Of a stretch of DNA of 45,180 bases, positions 20,384-28,980 are shown piece after piece. The position numbers and the translations under genes are program-made. This stretch comes from Cellulomonas algicola (GTDB lineage: Bacteria > Actinomycetota > Actinomycetes > Actinomycetales > Cellulomonadaceae): the NCBI RefSeq assembly GCF_003851725.1, contig NZ_BHYL01000231.1, positions 1 through 45,180 on the forward strand, read 5' to 3'. Positions within the stretch are counted from its first letter, which is position 1, and every line of letters begins with the position of its first letter. A model generated the notes under the pieces. It saw only the letters and a program-made list of their open reading frames with translations. It was not told the origin of the DNA and searched no databases.

Positions 20384-21965
20384 GGTCCAGGTAGTCCGGA
20401 CCCCACAGGTCCTCGGCGCCGTCGGGCAGCAGCAGCACGCGCTCGGGGTCGAGCGCGGCCACGGCGCCCTCGTCGTGGGAGACCAGCACGACCGCGCCCT
20501 TGTAGGTGCGCAGCGCCGCGAGGATCTCCTCGCGCGACGCGGGGTCCAGGTTGTTCGTGGGCTCGTCGAGCAGCAGCACGTTCGCCGACGAGACGACGAG
20601 CGTCGCGAGCGCGAGACGCGTCTTCTCCCCGCCCGACAGGACGCGCGCCGGCTTGTCGGCGTCGTCGCCCGAGAACAGGAACGAGCCGAGCACCGAGCGG
20701 ACCTGCGTGTCGGTGAGGTCGGGCGCCGCCGTGCGGAGGTTCTCGACGACCGTGCGGTCGAGGTCGAGCGTCTCGTGCTCCTGCGCGTAGTACCCGAGCT
20801 TGAGCCCGTGCCCGGGCTTCACCTCACCCGTGTCGGACGCCTCGATGCCGCCGAGGATGCGCAGCAGCGTCGTCTTGCCCGCGCCGTTGAGGCCCAGCAC
20901 GACGACCTTCGAGCCGCGGTCGATCGCGAGGTCCACGTCGGTGAACACCTCGAGCGAGCCGTACGACTTCGACAGCCCTTCGGCCGTGATGGGCGTGCGA
21001 CCGCAGGGCGCCGGGTCGGGGAACCGCAGGCGCGCGACCTTGTCCTGGGCGCGCACCTCCTCGAGCCCGGACAGCATGCGCTCGGCGCGCCGCGCCATGT
21101 TCTGCGCCGCGACGGCCTTCGTGGCCTTCGCGCGCATCTTGTCCGCCTGCGCGAGGAGCACCGACGCCTTCTTCTCGGCGTTCGCGCGCTCGCGACGGCG
21201 GCGCTTCTCGTCGGTCTCGCGCTGCTGCAGGTACGCGTCCCAGCCGAGGTTGTACTGGTCGAGCTGCGACCGGTTCGCGTCGAGGTGGAAGACCTTGTTG
21301 ACGGTCGCCCGGAGCAGCTCGACGTCGTGCGAGATGACGACGAAGCCGCCCGAGTACTGCTTGAGGTAGTCGCGCAGCCACGTGATCGAGTCGGCGTCGA
21401 GGTGGTTCGTCGGCTCGTCGAGCAGGAGCGTGTCGACGCCCGAGAACAGGATCCGCGCGAGCTCGACCCGTCGCCGCTGACCGCCGGACAGCGTCCCCAT
21501 GGGCTGCGCGAGCACGCGGTCGTCGAGCCCGAGGTTGGACGTGATGCGGTGCGCCTCGCTCTCGGCCGCGTAGCCGCCGGCCGCGGTGAAGCGGGCCTCG
21601 AGGCGCGCGTACCGGGCCATCGCCGTCTCGCGCACGTCGTCGTCCGCGGCGGCCATCGCGCCCTCGGTCACGCGCATCGCGCTGACGATCTCGTCGAGGC
21701 CGCGCGCCGACAGCACGCGGTCCATCGCGAGCTGCGCGAGGTCGCCGTGGCTGGGGTCCTGCGGGAGGTACCCGATGTCGCCCGAGCGGGAGATCGTGCC
21801 GCCCGTCGGCTGGGTCTCCCCCGACAGCGTGCGGGTGAGGGTCGTCTTGCCGGCGCCGTTGCGGCCGACGAGACCGATGCGGTCGCCCGAGGCGATGCGG
21901 AAGGTCGTCGGCTCGAGCAGCACACGGGCGCCGACGCGCAGCTCGACGGCCTGAGCGGTGATCAC
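20367..21965 (-). CDS. ABC-F family ATP-binding protein
   Basis: 532 residues, GTG with GGAGG upstream. Two ATPase domains in tandem without membrane segments: Walker A GRNGAGKTT and GLNGAGKTT, signatures LSGGQRRRV and LSGGEKTRL, Walker B LLLDEPTNHLD and LLLDEPTNNLD. The linker between them is highly basic (KRRRRERANAEKKASVL... KATKAVAAQNMARRAERML), as expected for factors that bind the ribosome near the E site. Members act in translation or protect ribosomes from antibiotics; which applies here cannot be told. Its 3' end overlaps SURF1 by 17 nt. A TAGAAT hexamer at 22024-22029 may be the promoter. Confidence 0.88.
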   Translation of the reverse strand: MITAQAVELRVGARVLLEPTTFRIASGDRIGLVGRNGAGKTTLTRTLSGETQPTGGTISRSGDIGYLPQDPSHGDLAQLAMDRVLSARGLDEIVSAMRVTEGAMAAADDDVRETAMARYARLEARFTAAGGYAAESEAHRITSNLGLDDRVLAQPMGTLSGGQRRRVELARILFSGVDTLLLDEPTNHLDADSITWLRDYLKQYSGGFVVISHDVELLRATVNKVFHLDANRSQLDQYNLGWDAYLQQRETDEKRRRRERANAEKKASVLLAQADKMRAKATKAVAAQNMARRAERMLSGLEEVRAQDKVARLRFPDPAPCGRTPITAEGLSKSYGSLEVFTDVDLAIDRGSKVVVLGLNGAGKTTLLRILGGIEASDTGEVKPGHGLKLGYYAQEHETLDLDRTVVENLRTAAPDLTDTQVRSVLGSFLFSGDDADKPARVLSGGEKTRLALATLVVSSANVLLLDEPTNNLDPASREEILAALRTYKGAVVLVSHDEGAVAALDPERVLLLPDGAEDLWGPDYLDLIALA

Positions 21966-22023
21966 GTGGTGGTTTCCTCCGAGAAATGCGTCCCGGCGTT
22001 GGCCACGGACGCGAAGGACCCCG

Positions 22024-22029
22024 ATTCTA
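22024..22029 (-). promoter_or_regulatory. Possible -10 (TAGAAT) for ABC-F gene
   Basis: TAGAAT on the minus strand about 59 nt before the GTG start. The predicted leader contains the GGAGGAAACC ribosome-binding site. Confidence 0.35.
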
Positions 22030-22098
22030 CCTAGCCGCTAGCGTGACGATCCGCGCTGATTTCCGACGCCACGACGCCACGAGGCCCCTGGGGGACCC

Positions 22099-22737
22099 AT
22101 GACCGACGCGCCCGAGAAGCACCTGTCGACCGACTCCGCCGCCGCGGCGGCCGTCCATCCCGCACCCGTCGTCCGCTCCAGCGTCGCCACGGACGTCGCG
22201 CTCGTCTCGACGTTCGCGGCGTTCATCGCGGTGTGCGCGATCCTCCCGGGCATCCCGACGCCGTCCGGCGTGCCGATCACGCTGCAGACGTTCGGCGTGG
22301 TGCTCGCCGGCCTCGTGCTGGGCTGGCGGCGCGGCGCGCTCGCCGTCCTCCTGTACCTGGTCGTCGGCCTCGCGGGCGTGCCCGTGTTCGCGGACGGCAC
22401 CGGCGGCCTCGTCGTGCTGACCAAGCCGTCCGTCGGCTACCTGCTCGCATTCCCGTTCGCCGCGGCCGTCGCGGGCCTCCTCGCCGGACGCGCGCTGCGC
22501 CTCACGGGTGCCCTGCGCTACCTGGCGCTCGTCGGGGCCGGTCTCGGTGCGAGCTTCCTCACCATCCACCCCGCGGGCATCGTGGGCCTCATGGCCCGGC
22601 TGGGCGTCTCCTTCGGCGAGGCCTTCGCGATCGACGTCGTGTACTGGCCCGGCGACCTCGTGAAGAACCTGCTCGCGGCGGCGGTCGCGCTCGCCGTGTT
22701 CCGCGCGTTCCCCGACCTCCTGCGCTCGCGCCGCTGA
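22099..22737 (+). CDS. bioY: Biotin ECF transporter S component
   Basis: 212 residues. After a polar N-terminus of about 30 residues come about six helices with BioY marks: GIPTPSGVPITLQTFGVVLAGLVLGWRRGA, LYLVVGLAGVPVFADGTGG, PSVGYLLAFPFAA and VDVVYWPGDLVKNLLAA. It binds biotin in the membrane and works with the ATPase and T component encoded next. GGGGGACCC just before the ATG is the likely ribosome-binding site. The three-gene arrangement is BioMNY. Confidence 0.9.
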   Translation: MTDAPEKHLSTDSAAAAAVHPAPVVRSSVATDVALVSTFAAFIAVCAILPGIPTPSGVPITLQTFGVVLAGLVLGWRRGALAVLLYLVVGLAGVPVFADGTGGLVVLTKPSVGYLLAFPFAAAVAGLLAGRALRLTGALRYLALVGAGLGASFLTIHPAGIVGLMARLGVSFGEAFAIDVVYWPGDLVKNLLAAAVALAVFRAFPDLLRSRR

Positions 22738-22750
22738 CGGCAGGCACCGG

Positions 22751-23470
22751 ATGATCGAGCTCGACGACGTCGTCGTCACCGCCTGGAGCCCCGACCCGGC
22801 CGGTGGAGCCGACCGCGTCGTGCGGCTGCTCGGGCCGGTGACGCTGCGGCTCGCCGAGCGCCGGATCGCCGTCGTCGGGGCCAACGGCTCGGGCAAGTCG
22901 ACGCTCGCGCGGCTGCTCAACGGGCTCGTGCTGCCGTCGAGCGGGACGGTGCGCGTCGACGGGCTCGACACGGCCACCGACGGTGCCGCGGTGCGGCAGC
23001 GCGTCGGGTTCGTGTTCACCGACCCCAACGCGCAGATCGTCCTGCCGACACCGCTCGAGGACGTCGCGCTGTCGTTGCGGCGGCGGTTCCCCGACAAGGT
23101 GGAGCGACTCGAGGCCGCGCGGGCCGCGCTGCGTCGGTTCGGGCTCGGCGAGCGGGCGGACGTGTCCGTGCACGCGCTGTCCGGTGGCCAGCGTCAGCTG
23201 CTCGCGATCGCGGCCGTGCTGGCCGTCGAGCCCGCGGTCCTGGTGTGCGACGAGCCGACGACGCTGCTCGACCTGCGCTGGCGACGCGTCGTGGACGACC
23301 TGCTCGCCGACCTCGACCAGCAGGTCGTCGTCGTCACGCACGACCTCGACGCCGCCCGCCGTGCCGACCGCGTCCTCGTCGTCGACGACGGGCTCGTCGT
23401 GTACGACGGCGACCCGCACGAGGCCGTCGCGCACTACGAGGCGCTCATGGGTCAGGCGGGCGTGCCGTGA
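22751..23470 (+). CDS. ECF transporter ATPase (BioM-like)
   Basis: 239 residues, ATG 13 nt after bioY. Walker A GANGSGKST, Q-loop FVFTDPNAQIV, signature LSGGQRQLLAIAAVLA, Walker B LVCDEPTTLLD and switch His in VTHDLDAARRAD. The FTDPNAQ stretch and small size suit the A component of ECF transporters. A single ATPase gene implies a homodimer, as in BioM. Confidence 0.88.
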   Translation: MIELDDVVVTAWSPDPAGGADRVVRLLGPVTLRLAERRIAVVGANGSGKSTLARLLNGLVLPSSGTVRVDGLDTATDGAAVRQRVGFVFTDPNAQIVLPTPLEDVALSLRRRFPDKVERLEAARAALRRFGLGERADVSVHALSGGQRQLLAIAAVLAVEPAVLVCDEPTTLLDLRWRRVVDDLLADLDQQVVVVTHDLDAARRADRVLVVDDGLVVYDGDPHEAVAHYEALMGQAGVP

Positions 23471-24111
23471 CGCGCCGCGAGCGGGGCCCGCTCCGTCCAC
23501 CCTGGGCCGGTCCGCTGGGCCTCTACCACCCCGGCACGACGGTCGTGCACCGCCTGCCTGCGGGCGCGAAGCTCGCCGGCCTCGCCCTGGCCGGCGTCGC
23601 GGTGCTGCTGCTCGACGGCCCACGCTCGGCCGTCGGCGCCCTCGTCGTCGCGGTCGGCGTGCTGCTCGTCGCACGCGTCCCGCTGCACCGCACGACCCGC
23701 GGCCTGCTGCCCGTCACCGTCCTCGCCCTGGTCCTCGGTCTCTACCAGACGTGGTCGCGCGGCTGGGAGGTCGGTGTCGAGGTCGCGGCCGAGCTGCTCG
23801 CGCTCGTCGTCCTCGGGACGGTCGTCACCGCGACCACCCGGTCCGACGCGCTGCTCGACGTCCTCGCGCGCGTGACGCGGCCCCTGCGGCACGTCGGGCT
23901 GCACCCCGAGACCGCCGCGCTCGCCGTCGGCCTGTTCCTGCGCACGATCCCGGTGCTCGCGCAGTCCTCGCTCGACGTCCGCGCCGCCGCCCGAGCCCGC
24001 GGGCTCGACCGCGACCCCCGTGCGCTCGTCGTACCCGCGGCGGTCCGGATGGTCGCGCACGCGCGCGCGACGGGCGACGCGCTCGCCGCGCGCGGTCTCG
24101 CCGACGACTGA
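23467..24111 (+). CDS. ECF transporter T component (BioN-like)
   Basis: 214 residues, GTG overlapping the ATPase stop (GTGA). It starts with the typical LGLYHPGTTVVHRLPAGAKL and has four to five helices. Two Ala-Arg-Gly coupling motifs (AAARARGLDRDP and ALAARGLADD) contact the ATPases. It joins BioY to the ATPase. The AxxRG spacing and operon context support the BioN assignment. Confidence 0.87.
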   Translation: MTRRERGPLRPPWAGPLGLYHPGTTVVHRLPAGAKLAGLALAGVAVLLLDGPRSAVGALVVAVGVLLVARVPLHRTTRGLLPVTVLALVLGLYQTWSRGWEVGVEVAAELLALVVLGTVVTATTRSDALLDVLARVTRPLRHVGLHPETAALAVGLFLRTIPVLAQSSLDVRAAARARGLDRDPRALVVPAAVRMVAHARATGDALAARGLADD

Positions 24112-24191
24112 CGCCTGCTCGGCCCCGGGTGCCCGACGTGCACGAACGGGTGGCGCCGCCGTCCCGACGCGCGGACTGAGGGACGCGGCGT

Positions 24192-24197
24192 TAAGTT
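24192..24197 (+). promoter_or_regulatory. -10 element (TAAGTT), leaderless promoter
   Basis: TAAGTT is followed by seven pyrimidine-rich bases and GTG 24205. The spacer is CCCCTCC, which cannot serve as a Shine-Dalgarno site. Confidence 0.55.
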
Positions 24198-24204
24198 CCC
24201 CTCC

Positions 24205-25092
24205 GTGACGTTCGGTGAGGGTGGTCAGTTCGAGGGCGGTCGCGTGCGCACGAGCCGCGGCGGCAAGGTCGCCGTGGGCGGCGGGATCGGCGCGCTCGTC
24301 GTCGCCGTGCTCGCGATCTTCCTCAACCAGTCGGGCAACGGCGACCTCGCGAACGTCCTGCAGGGCGCGGCCGGCGGCAGCGGCCAGCAGGCGGAGCAGG
24401 GCGTCGTCGGCGACTGCACCGCGGAGCAGGCCAACGAGCAGCGCGACTGCCGCCTCTCCGCGACGCTCCAGGCGCTCGACGCCTACTGGGCGGACGAGCT
24501 CCCCGCGCAGGGCGCGCAGTTCGCGCAGCCCGCCGCCGAGGCGTTCGAGGGTCAGACCACGACGGGCTGCGGCGCCGCATCGGCGTCGACCGGGCCGTTC
24601 TACTGCCCTCCCGACCAGACCATCTACCTCGACCTCGGCTTCTACGACCTCCTGCAGAGCCAGTTCGGCGCCGAGGGCGGCCCGCTCGCGGAGATGTACG
24701 TGACGGCGCACGAGTACGGGCACCACGTCCAGAACCTCACCGGCGTCATGGACCGCGCGCAGCGGCAGGGCACCGGCGCGGAGTCCGACTCCGTGCGCGT
24801 CGAGCTCCAGGCCGACTGCTACGCGGGCATGTGGGTCGGCAGCGCTGCGACCGAGGTCGACCCGGACACCGGCGTGACGTTCCTCGAGCCGATCACCGCC
24901 GAGCAGCTCCAGCAGGCGCTGTCCGCCGCGGAGGCCGTCGGCGACGACCACATCCAGCAGCAGTCCGGCGGCGGCGTGAACCCCGACTCGTGGACCCACG
25001 GCTCGTCCGAGCAGCGTCAGCGCTGGTTCACCACCGGCTACGAGCAGGGCACCCTCGCCGCGTGCGACACCTTCGCGACCGACGAGCTCTGA
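24205..25092 (+). CDS. Neutral zinc metallopeptidase (YpfJ family)
   Basis: 295 residues. A cytoplasmic N-terminus with GGQFEGGRV is followed by one membrane helix (about 22-40) and an extracytoplasmic domain. HEYGH (His169, Glu170, His173) is the zinc site and ELQADCYAGMW supplies the third ligand region. Four cysteines (Cys71, Cys82, Cys122, Cys134) may form disulfides outside the cell. The WTHGSSEQRQRWFTTGYEQG ending is typical. The substrate is unknown. It has its own leaderless promoter, and it converges on the GH9 gene over a repeat-bearing gap. Confidence 0.88.
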   Translation: MTFGEGGQFEGGRVRTSRGGKVAVGGGIGALVVAVLAIFLNQSGNGDLANVLQGAAGGSGQQAEQGVVGDCTAEQANEQRDCRLSATLQALDAYWADELPAQGAQFAQPAAEAFEGQTTTGCGAASASTGPFYCPPDQTIYLDLGFYDLLQSQFGAEGGPLAEMYVTAHEYGHHVQNLTGVMDRAQRQGTGAESDSVRVELQADCYAGMWVGSAATEVDPDTGVTFLEPITAEQLQQALSAAEAVGDDHIQQQSGGGVNPDSWTHGSSEQRQRWFTTGYEQGTLAACDTFATDEL

Positions 25093-25159
25093 CACCCGCG
25101 CCCCGCGGGGCGGTGGTGCGCTGCTGACGCATCGGCCGCCCGCGGTGACCCACGCGCTC

Positions 25160-25221
25160 CGACGCGTCTGGCACCTGAGGTGACCCCGCCCTGCGACGCG
25201 TCTGGCACCTGAGGTGACCCC
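25160..25221. repeat. 34-bp-period tandem repeat, two copies
   Basis: A 28-nt unit beginning CGACGCGTCTGG and ending GGTGACCCC occurs identically at 25160-25187 and 25194-25221, with a 6-nt spacer. A decayed relative of the right-hand part (GGTGACCCA) lies at 25144-25152. Each unit has the small palindrome CACCTGAGGTG. It lies in the convergent gap between the metallopeptidase and GH9 genes. Confidence 0.75.
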
Positions 25222-25253
25222 CTGCGACGCGGCTGCGTCCAGAGCGGCCGACG

Positions 25254-25293
25254 CACGTCGCTCCCGCGGCACTGAGGTCACGGGAGCGACGTG
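25254..25293. terminator. Bidirectional hairpin terminator
   Basis: A perfect 13-bp inverted repeat (25254-25266 and 25281-25293, 14-nt loop) sits between the convergent metallopeptidase and GH9 genes, about 32 nt after the GH9 stop. It could end transcription from both sides. Confidence 0.65.
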
Positions 25294-25324
25294 GTCCCAC
25301 AGGTGCCGACCGGCACGCAGGTCG

Positions 25325-28300
25325 TCAGCCGGTCGTGCGCGCTCTCCGGGTCAGGACGACCGCACCCGCGCCTGCGGCGACGAGCAGCAGCCCGATGCCG
25401 AGGAGCGCCCACGGGTCGGCGCCCGTGACGGCGAGGGGACCCGGACGGGCCGCCGCCGGGGCGACGCCGCTCGAGGTGCCCCCCGCCCCGCCGCCCGGTG
25501 CGCCGGGCGCGGCCACCGTGAGGGTCGCCGGGTCGGAGTAGGCGCCACCGAAGGAGTTCGCCACGTACGCCCGGAACCGCGCCCCCGAGTCGGCGGTGCG
25601 CGCCGTGAACGCGAGCGTCGCCTCCGTCGCCCCCGGCACGTCGGTCCACGTCCCGTCGACGAGCCGCTGCCACTGCACGGTCGGGGTCGGCGAGCCCGAC
25701 GCGGCGACGGTGAAGCGGGCCTGCGCGCCGTCGGCGACCGTGACGTCCGCAGGTCCGGTACGGACCCACGCGACCGTGCCCGCGGCCGACGCTCCGCCGC
25801 GCTGGTCGGCGACGAACGACGCCACCCACGACAGGGCCGAGTTCCAGTTCACGGTGATCTCGTTGGTCGACCACGACTGGATGTCGTCGACGTAGCAGAG
25901 CTGCGGTGCGCACATGTGGTCGGGGCCGTAGAGACCGCTGATGACCGGGTCCCACGTGCCGACGTCCGAGTTCGGCCCGCCCGACACCGACCCGACCGGC
26001 GGGTTGGGCAGCGCGTCTGTGAGCGAGTGCGCGAACCACCGGCTGTGCTGGTCGTCGGAGAACACGTCGCCGTAGCCCGTGACGTACGAGATGTTGAGCG
26101 CGTTGCGGCCGAGCAGGTAGTCCATCGACTCGAGCACGGCGTCCGCGAACCGCTGGTCGCCCGTGAGGTCGAACGCGGTGCCGAGGACCACCTGGTTGTT
26201 GAGGACCGCGGAGTTCGACCCCCACTCGTACACGCCGTCGTCGTCGCCGCTGTACGCGGTGCCGAACGGCTCGGCCGCCTGCCGCTCGAGGTACGTCTCC
26301 GCACCGTCCACGACCGACTGGCGGATCGCGGTCCGTCCGGGGATGTCGGACTCCACGACGGCGAGGTCCAGGCGCCCGAGGGCTGCGGTCTCGCCCCAGT
26401 ACATGCCGCCCGCGGTGAAGATGTCCGCGGTGTGGAGCTCGTTCGCGAGCACCGCGTCCCGGAACTGCGGCTCCCCCGTCGTGAGGAACAGCTCCGCAGC
26501 CGCCCAGTAGAACTCGTCGGTCACGTCCGTGTCGTCGTACGGACCGCCACCCGGGCTCGGGTCGGCGTTCGGCGCCGGCGCGTACAGGTCGGGCGTGGCG
26601 ACCGCGGCGGCGTACGCGGTGCGGGCGGCGGCGAGCAGCTCGGCGGCGAACTCGGCGTCGTACGGCTCCCACAGCCGGGCGCCCTGCGCCGCGGCGGCCG
26701 CGAGGTTCAGCGTCGCCGCGGTCGACGGGCGGTGCAGCCGGCGCTCCTGCGGGTCGTCGGACGGCAGCAGCGGCAGACCGGTCCAGTCCACGTCGTGCAC
26801 CTTGTGGTGGACCATGCCGGCGAGCGGCTCCCCGGCCGGGACCTGCATGCGCAGCATCCACTCGAGCTCCCACCGCGCCTCGTCCAGCGCGTCGGGGACG
26901 CCGTTGGTCTGCTCGACGAGCGGGATGTCGAGGGAGCCGTCCCCGAGGGCCGCGACGTCGCCCGTCGGCGCGTGCAGGGCACGCTCGTAGGTGCTCATGA
27001 CCTGCGCGACGGCGATGCCGCCGTTGACGACGTACTTGCCGTGGTCTCCCGCGTCGTACCAGCCGCCGACGACGTCGAGCGTGTAGTCGCACGTCCAGTC
27101 GCCGTAGAGGTTCTGCGCCTCTGCCGGCGTGATGCAGGGGACGGCGTGGTCGCCCTGGTTGGCGCCTGCGTCACCCGGCCGTCCGACGTGGCCCGCAGGG
27201 CGCGTGTAGCGCCCGTCGCCCATGATCGACCCGTCGATCGCGATGCCGCTGCGCACCGGGTAGAAGTAGTCGAGCGCGTCGTGGCGCAGGCTGTCGTACA
27301 GGTCGTCGCCGACGACGAACGGGTGGCTGGTCTCGCCGTCCGCGCGCAGCGTGTAGGTGCCGGGCGTGGTGACGTCGCCGAAGTCCACGACGTGCACGTT
27401 GACGCCGGCCGTCGGGTCGACGCCGCGCGGCGTCGACGTGCCGGACGCGACCACGGTGCTGCCGGAGCGGAGCTCCCAGTCGACGGGTTCGGTCTGCGTC
27501 GTGACGAGCGTCGCGCGCTTGGGCCCGTCGGTCAGGTACCCGACCTGGTTCACGCGCACGCGCGAGCCGGTGTCGGGCGCGTACGGCGGCGGCGGCTCCG
27601 TCGTCTCGGCGAACGACAGCTCGGTGATGCAGAACGTGTACGGCGCCGTGCGTCGACCGAGCTCGAGCTGGATGCGGCCGTACGCCGCCGACGGGTCGGC
27701 GCTGAACGAGGCGTCGGCCGTGAAGGCGTAGGTGAAGGTCGTCGGCGTCGTCGTCAGTGCCGCGTCGTCGTCGAGCACGCGGTGCCACGGTTCGCCGAAC
27801 TGGCCGACGAGCACGTTGACGGGCGCCGGGTCGCTCGCGTAGGCGGTGAGCTCGAGGACGTAGCTGCGGCCCTCGACGACCTCGACGTGCTTGAGCTCGA
27901 GACCGGCCTCGTACGGGTTGGCGTAGCCGCCGCGCAGGTCGATGCACGCGCTGAGCCCGTCGGCCCCGGCGCGGGCCGTCCCGCCACCGGCGGCGTCGTA
28001 CAGCGAGAACGCCCCGAGGTCGCCGCCCGCGAACGAGTGGTCGATGCGGGCGCCCGACGTGACGGAGAAGTCGTCGACGCAGAACGTGTACGGCGCGGCC
28101 TGCCCGCCGAGCTGGAACGACACCTGGCCGGTCCCGGTCGTCCAGTCGTCGGCGACCGGCGAGCCCGGGGTGCCCGGACGCGTGGGCCAGTCGGCGGGGG
28201 TGAACGTGAACTCGACGTGCTGGGGCGTCGCGGTGCCGTCGAGCACGACCTGGTGGCCGAACGCGGCCGGGTACCCGAGCCCACCCTGCACCGGGACGGT

Positions 28301-28631
28301 GACCGGCGCGGACGCGTGCGCCTCGAACGACACCGTGTACGTGGTGTCGCGGTCGTACGTCACGTCGTCGTGCTGCAGCGCGATGTCCCAGGGGTTGACG
28401 CCACCGTCGACCGCCGCGCACATCTCCCCGCCGGTCACGGACGACGACACGGACCCGGCGTTCGCGTAGGTGAACCAGCCCTGCGCGTCGCCGTCGGCGA
28501 AGCCGTGCTCGTCCGTCAGGGGGGCGGCGGTCGCAGTCGACGCGACGGCCGCGACGACGAGCAGGGGCCGACGTCGAGCCGGCCAGCCACCGGCGGCGCC
28601 GGCGTGGGCGCGGGGCGGGTGTGGGGACCAC
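25325..28631 (-). CDS. Family 9 cellulase, CenC-like, predicted wall-anchored; signal peptide frameshifted
   Basis: About 1,100 residues. Order: signal peptide; two CBM4-like beta-sandwich domains, each ending PYTFC(V/I); an Ig-like N-terminal GH9 domain (RVRVNQVGYLTDGPKRATLV); the (alpha/alpha)6 catalytic domain; an Ig-like domain (about 25510-25760); then LAVTG (25421-25435), a hydrophobic helix and RRAR. GGWYDAGDHGKYV (about 27030-27070) holds the catalytic Asp, SRWFAHSL the conserved His, and STNEITVNWNSALSW the acid Glu. The fold resembles C. fimi CenC, an endo/processive cellulase. The body lies in the frame ending at 25325, open back to 28732, but its signal core LLVVAAVASTATAA lacks a proper start. 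GTG 28631 (GGAG five bases upstream) gives a good n-region MVPTPAPRPRRRRRWLAGSTS in another frame; removing one C in the CCCC run at 28564-28567 would join them. Confidence 0.85.
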
Positions 28632-28699
28632 GGTGTCTCCGGAAGGGTGAGGGCGGGCGCCGTCGGGGCGCGATGTCTGGTGGTGCGGGCAGTGAGAAC

Positions 28700-28713
28700 T
28701 GGTAGCGCTTCCA
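28700..28713. promoter_or_regulatory. CelR-like operator O1 (TGGTAGCGCTTCCA)
   Basis: Differs at two symmetric outer-core positions from the published Thermobifida CelR box TGGGAGCGCTCCCA and keeps the central AGCGCT. It lies about 70 nt upstream of the likely GH9 start, where a bound repressor would block transcription. Confidence 0.65.
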
Positions 28714-28798
28714 CGACGTCCGAGACGGACACACCGCACGAAGGTCGACGTCGCTCGCCGCTCGCGCCACATCGTCACGGTGGCGCTCCTCGACTGAC

Positions 28799-28812
28799 TG
28801 GACGCGCTTCCA
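28799..28812. promoter_or_regulatory. CelR-like operator O2 (TGGACGCGCTTCCA)
   Basis: Second 14-bp site with TGG/CCA ends and CGCGCT centre, about 170 nt upstream of the regulator's ATG. It may serve autoregulation or loop with O1. Confidence 0.55.
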
Positions 28813-28942
28813 GTTCCGCGCTTGATGGTCCGGGCGACGCCTTTCGATGTCAAGACGAAGCGGCAGGTCATCGCTCTAAGGAGTGAGCGAGCGTGCACCG
28901 TGATCCCGCCGGGAGCGCTGCCCGCCGCAGCATCCTCGGTGG

Positions 28943-28948
28943 TAGCCT
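28943..28948 (+). promoter_or_regulatory. Possible -10 (TAGCCT) for LacI-family regulator
   Basis: TAGCCT about 33 nt before ATG 28981. It would yield a leader of about 26 nt containing the GAGGGG ribosome-binding site. Confidence 0.4.
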
Positions 28949-28980
28949 CACGCGGGTTCAGCACGCGGACGAGGGGAACC

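Larger units (their letters stand above)
28632..28980. promoter_or_regulatory. GH9 / LacI divergent control region
   Basis: A 349-nt gap. It holds two CelR-like operators (28700-28713 and 28799-28812, centres 99 bp apart), the GH9 leader with GGAG at 28637-28640, and a TAGCCT hexamer (28943-28948) ahead of the regulator. A GTGGCGCTCC half-site lies near 28780. I see no gene here. Confidence 0.6.

Noticed and set aside
25160-25221. Possible CRISPR array
   Set aside because: Only two copies with a 6-nt spacer, so spacers are far too short, and no cas genes are near.
28632-28732. GH9 translation start at GTG 28732
   Set aside because: It would put the CelR-like operator inside the coding region, gives a long polar leader before the signal core, and has no ribosome-binding site. 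Kept only as an alternative in the frameshift finding.
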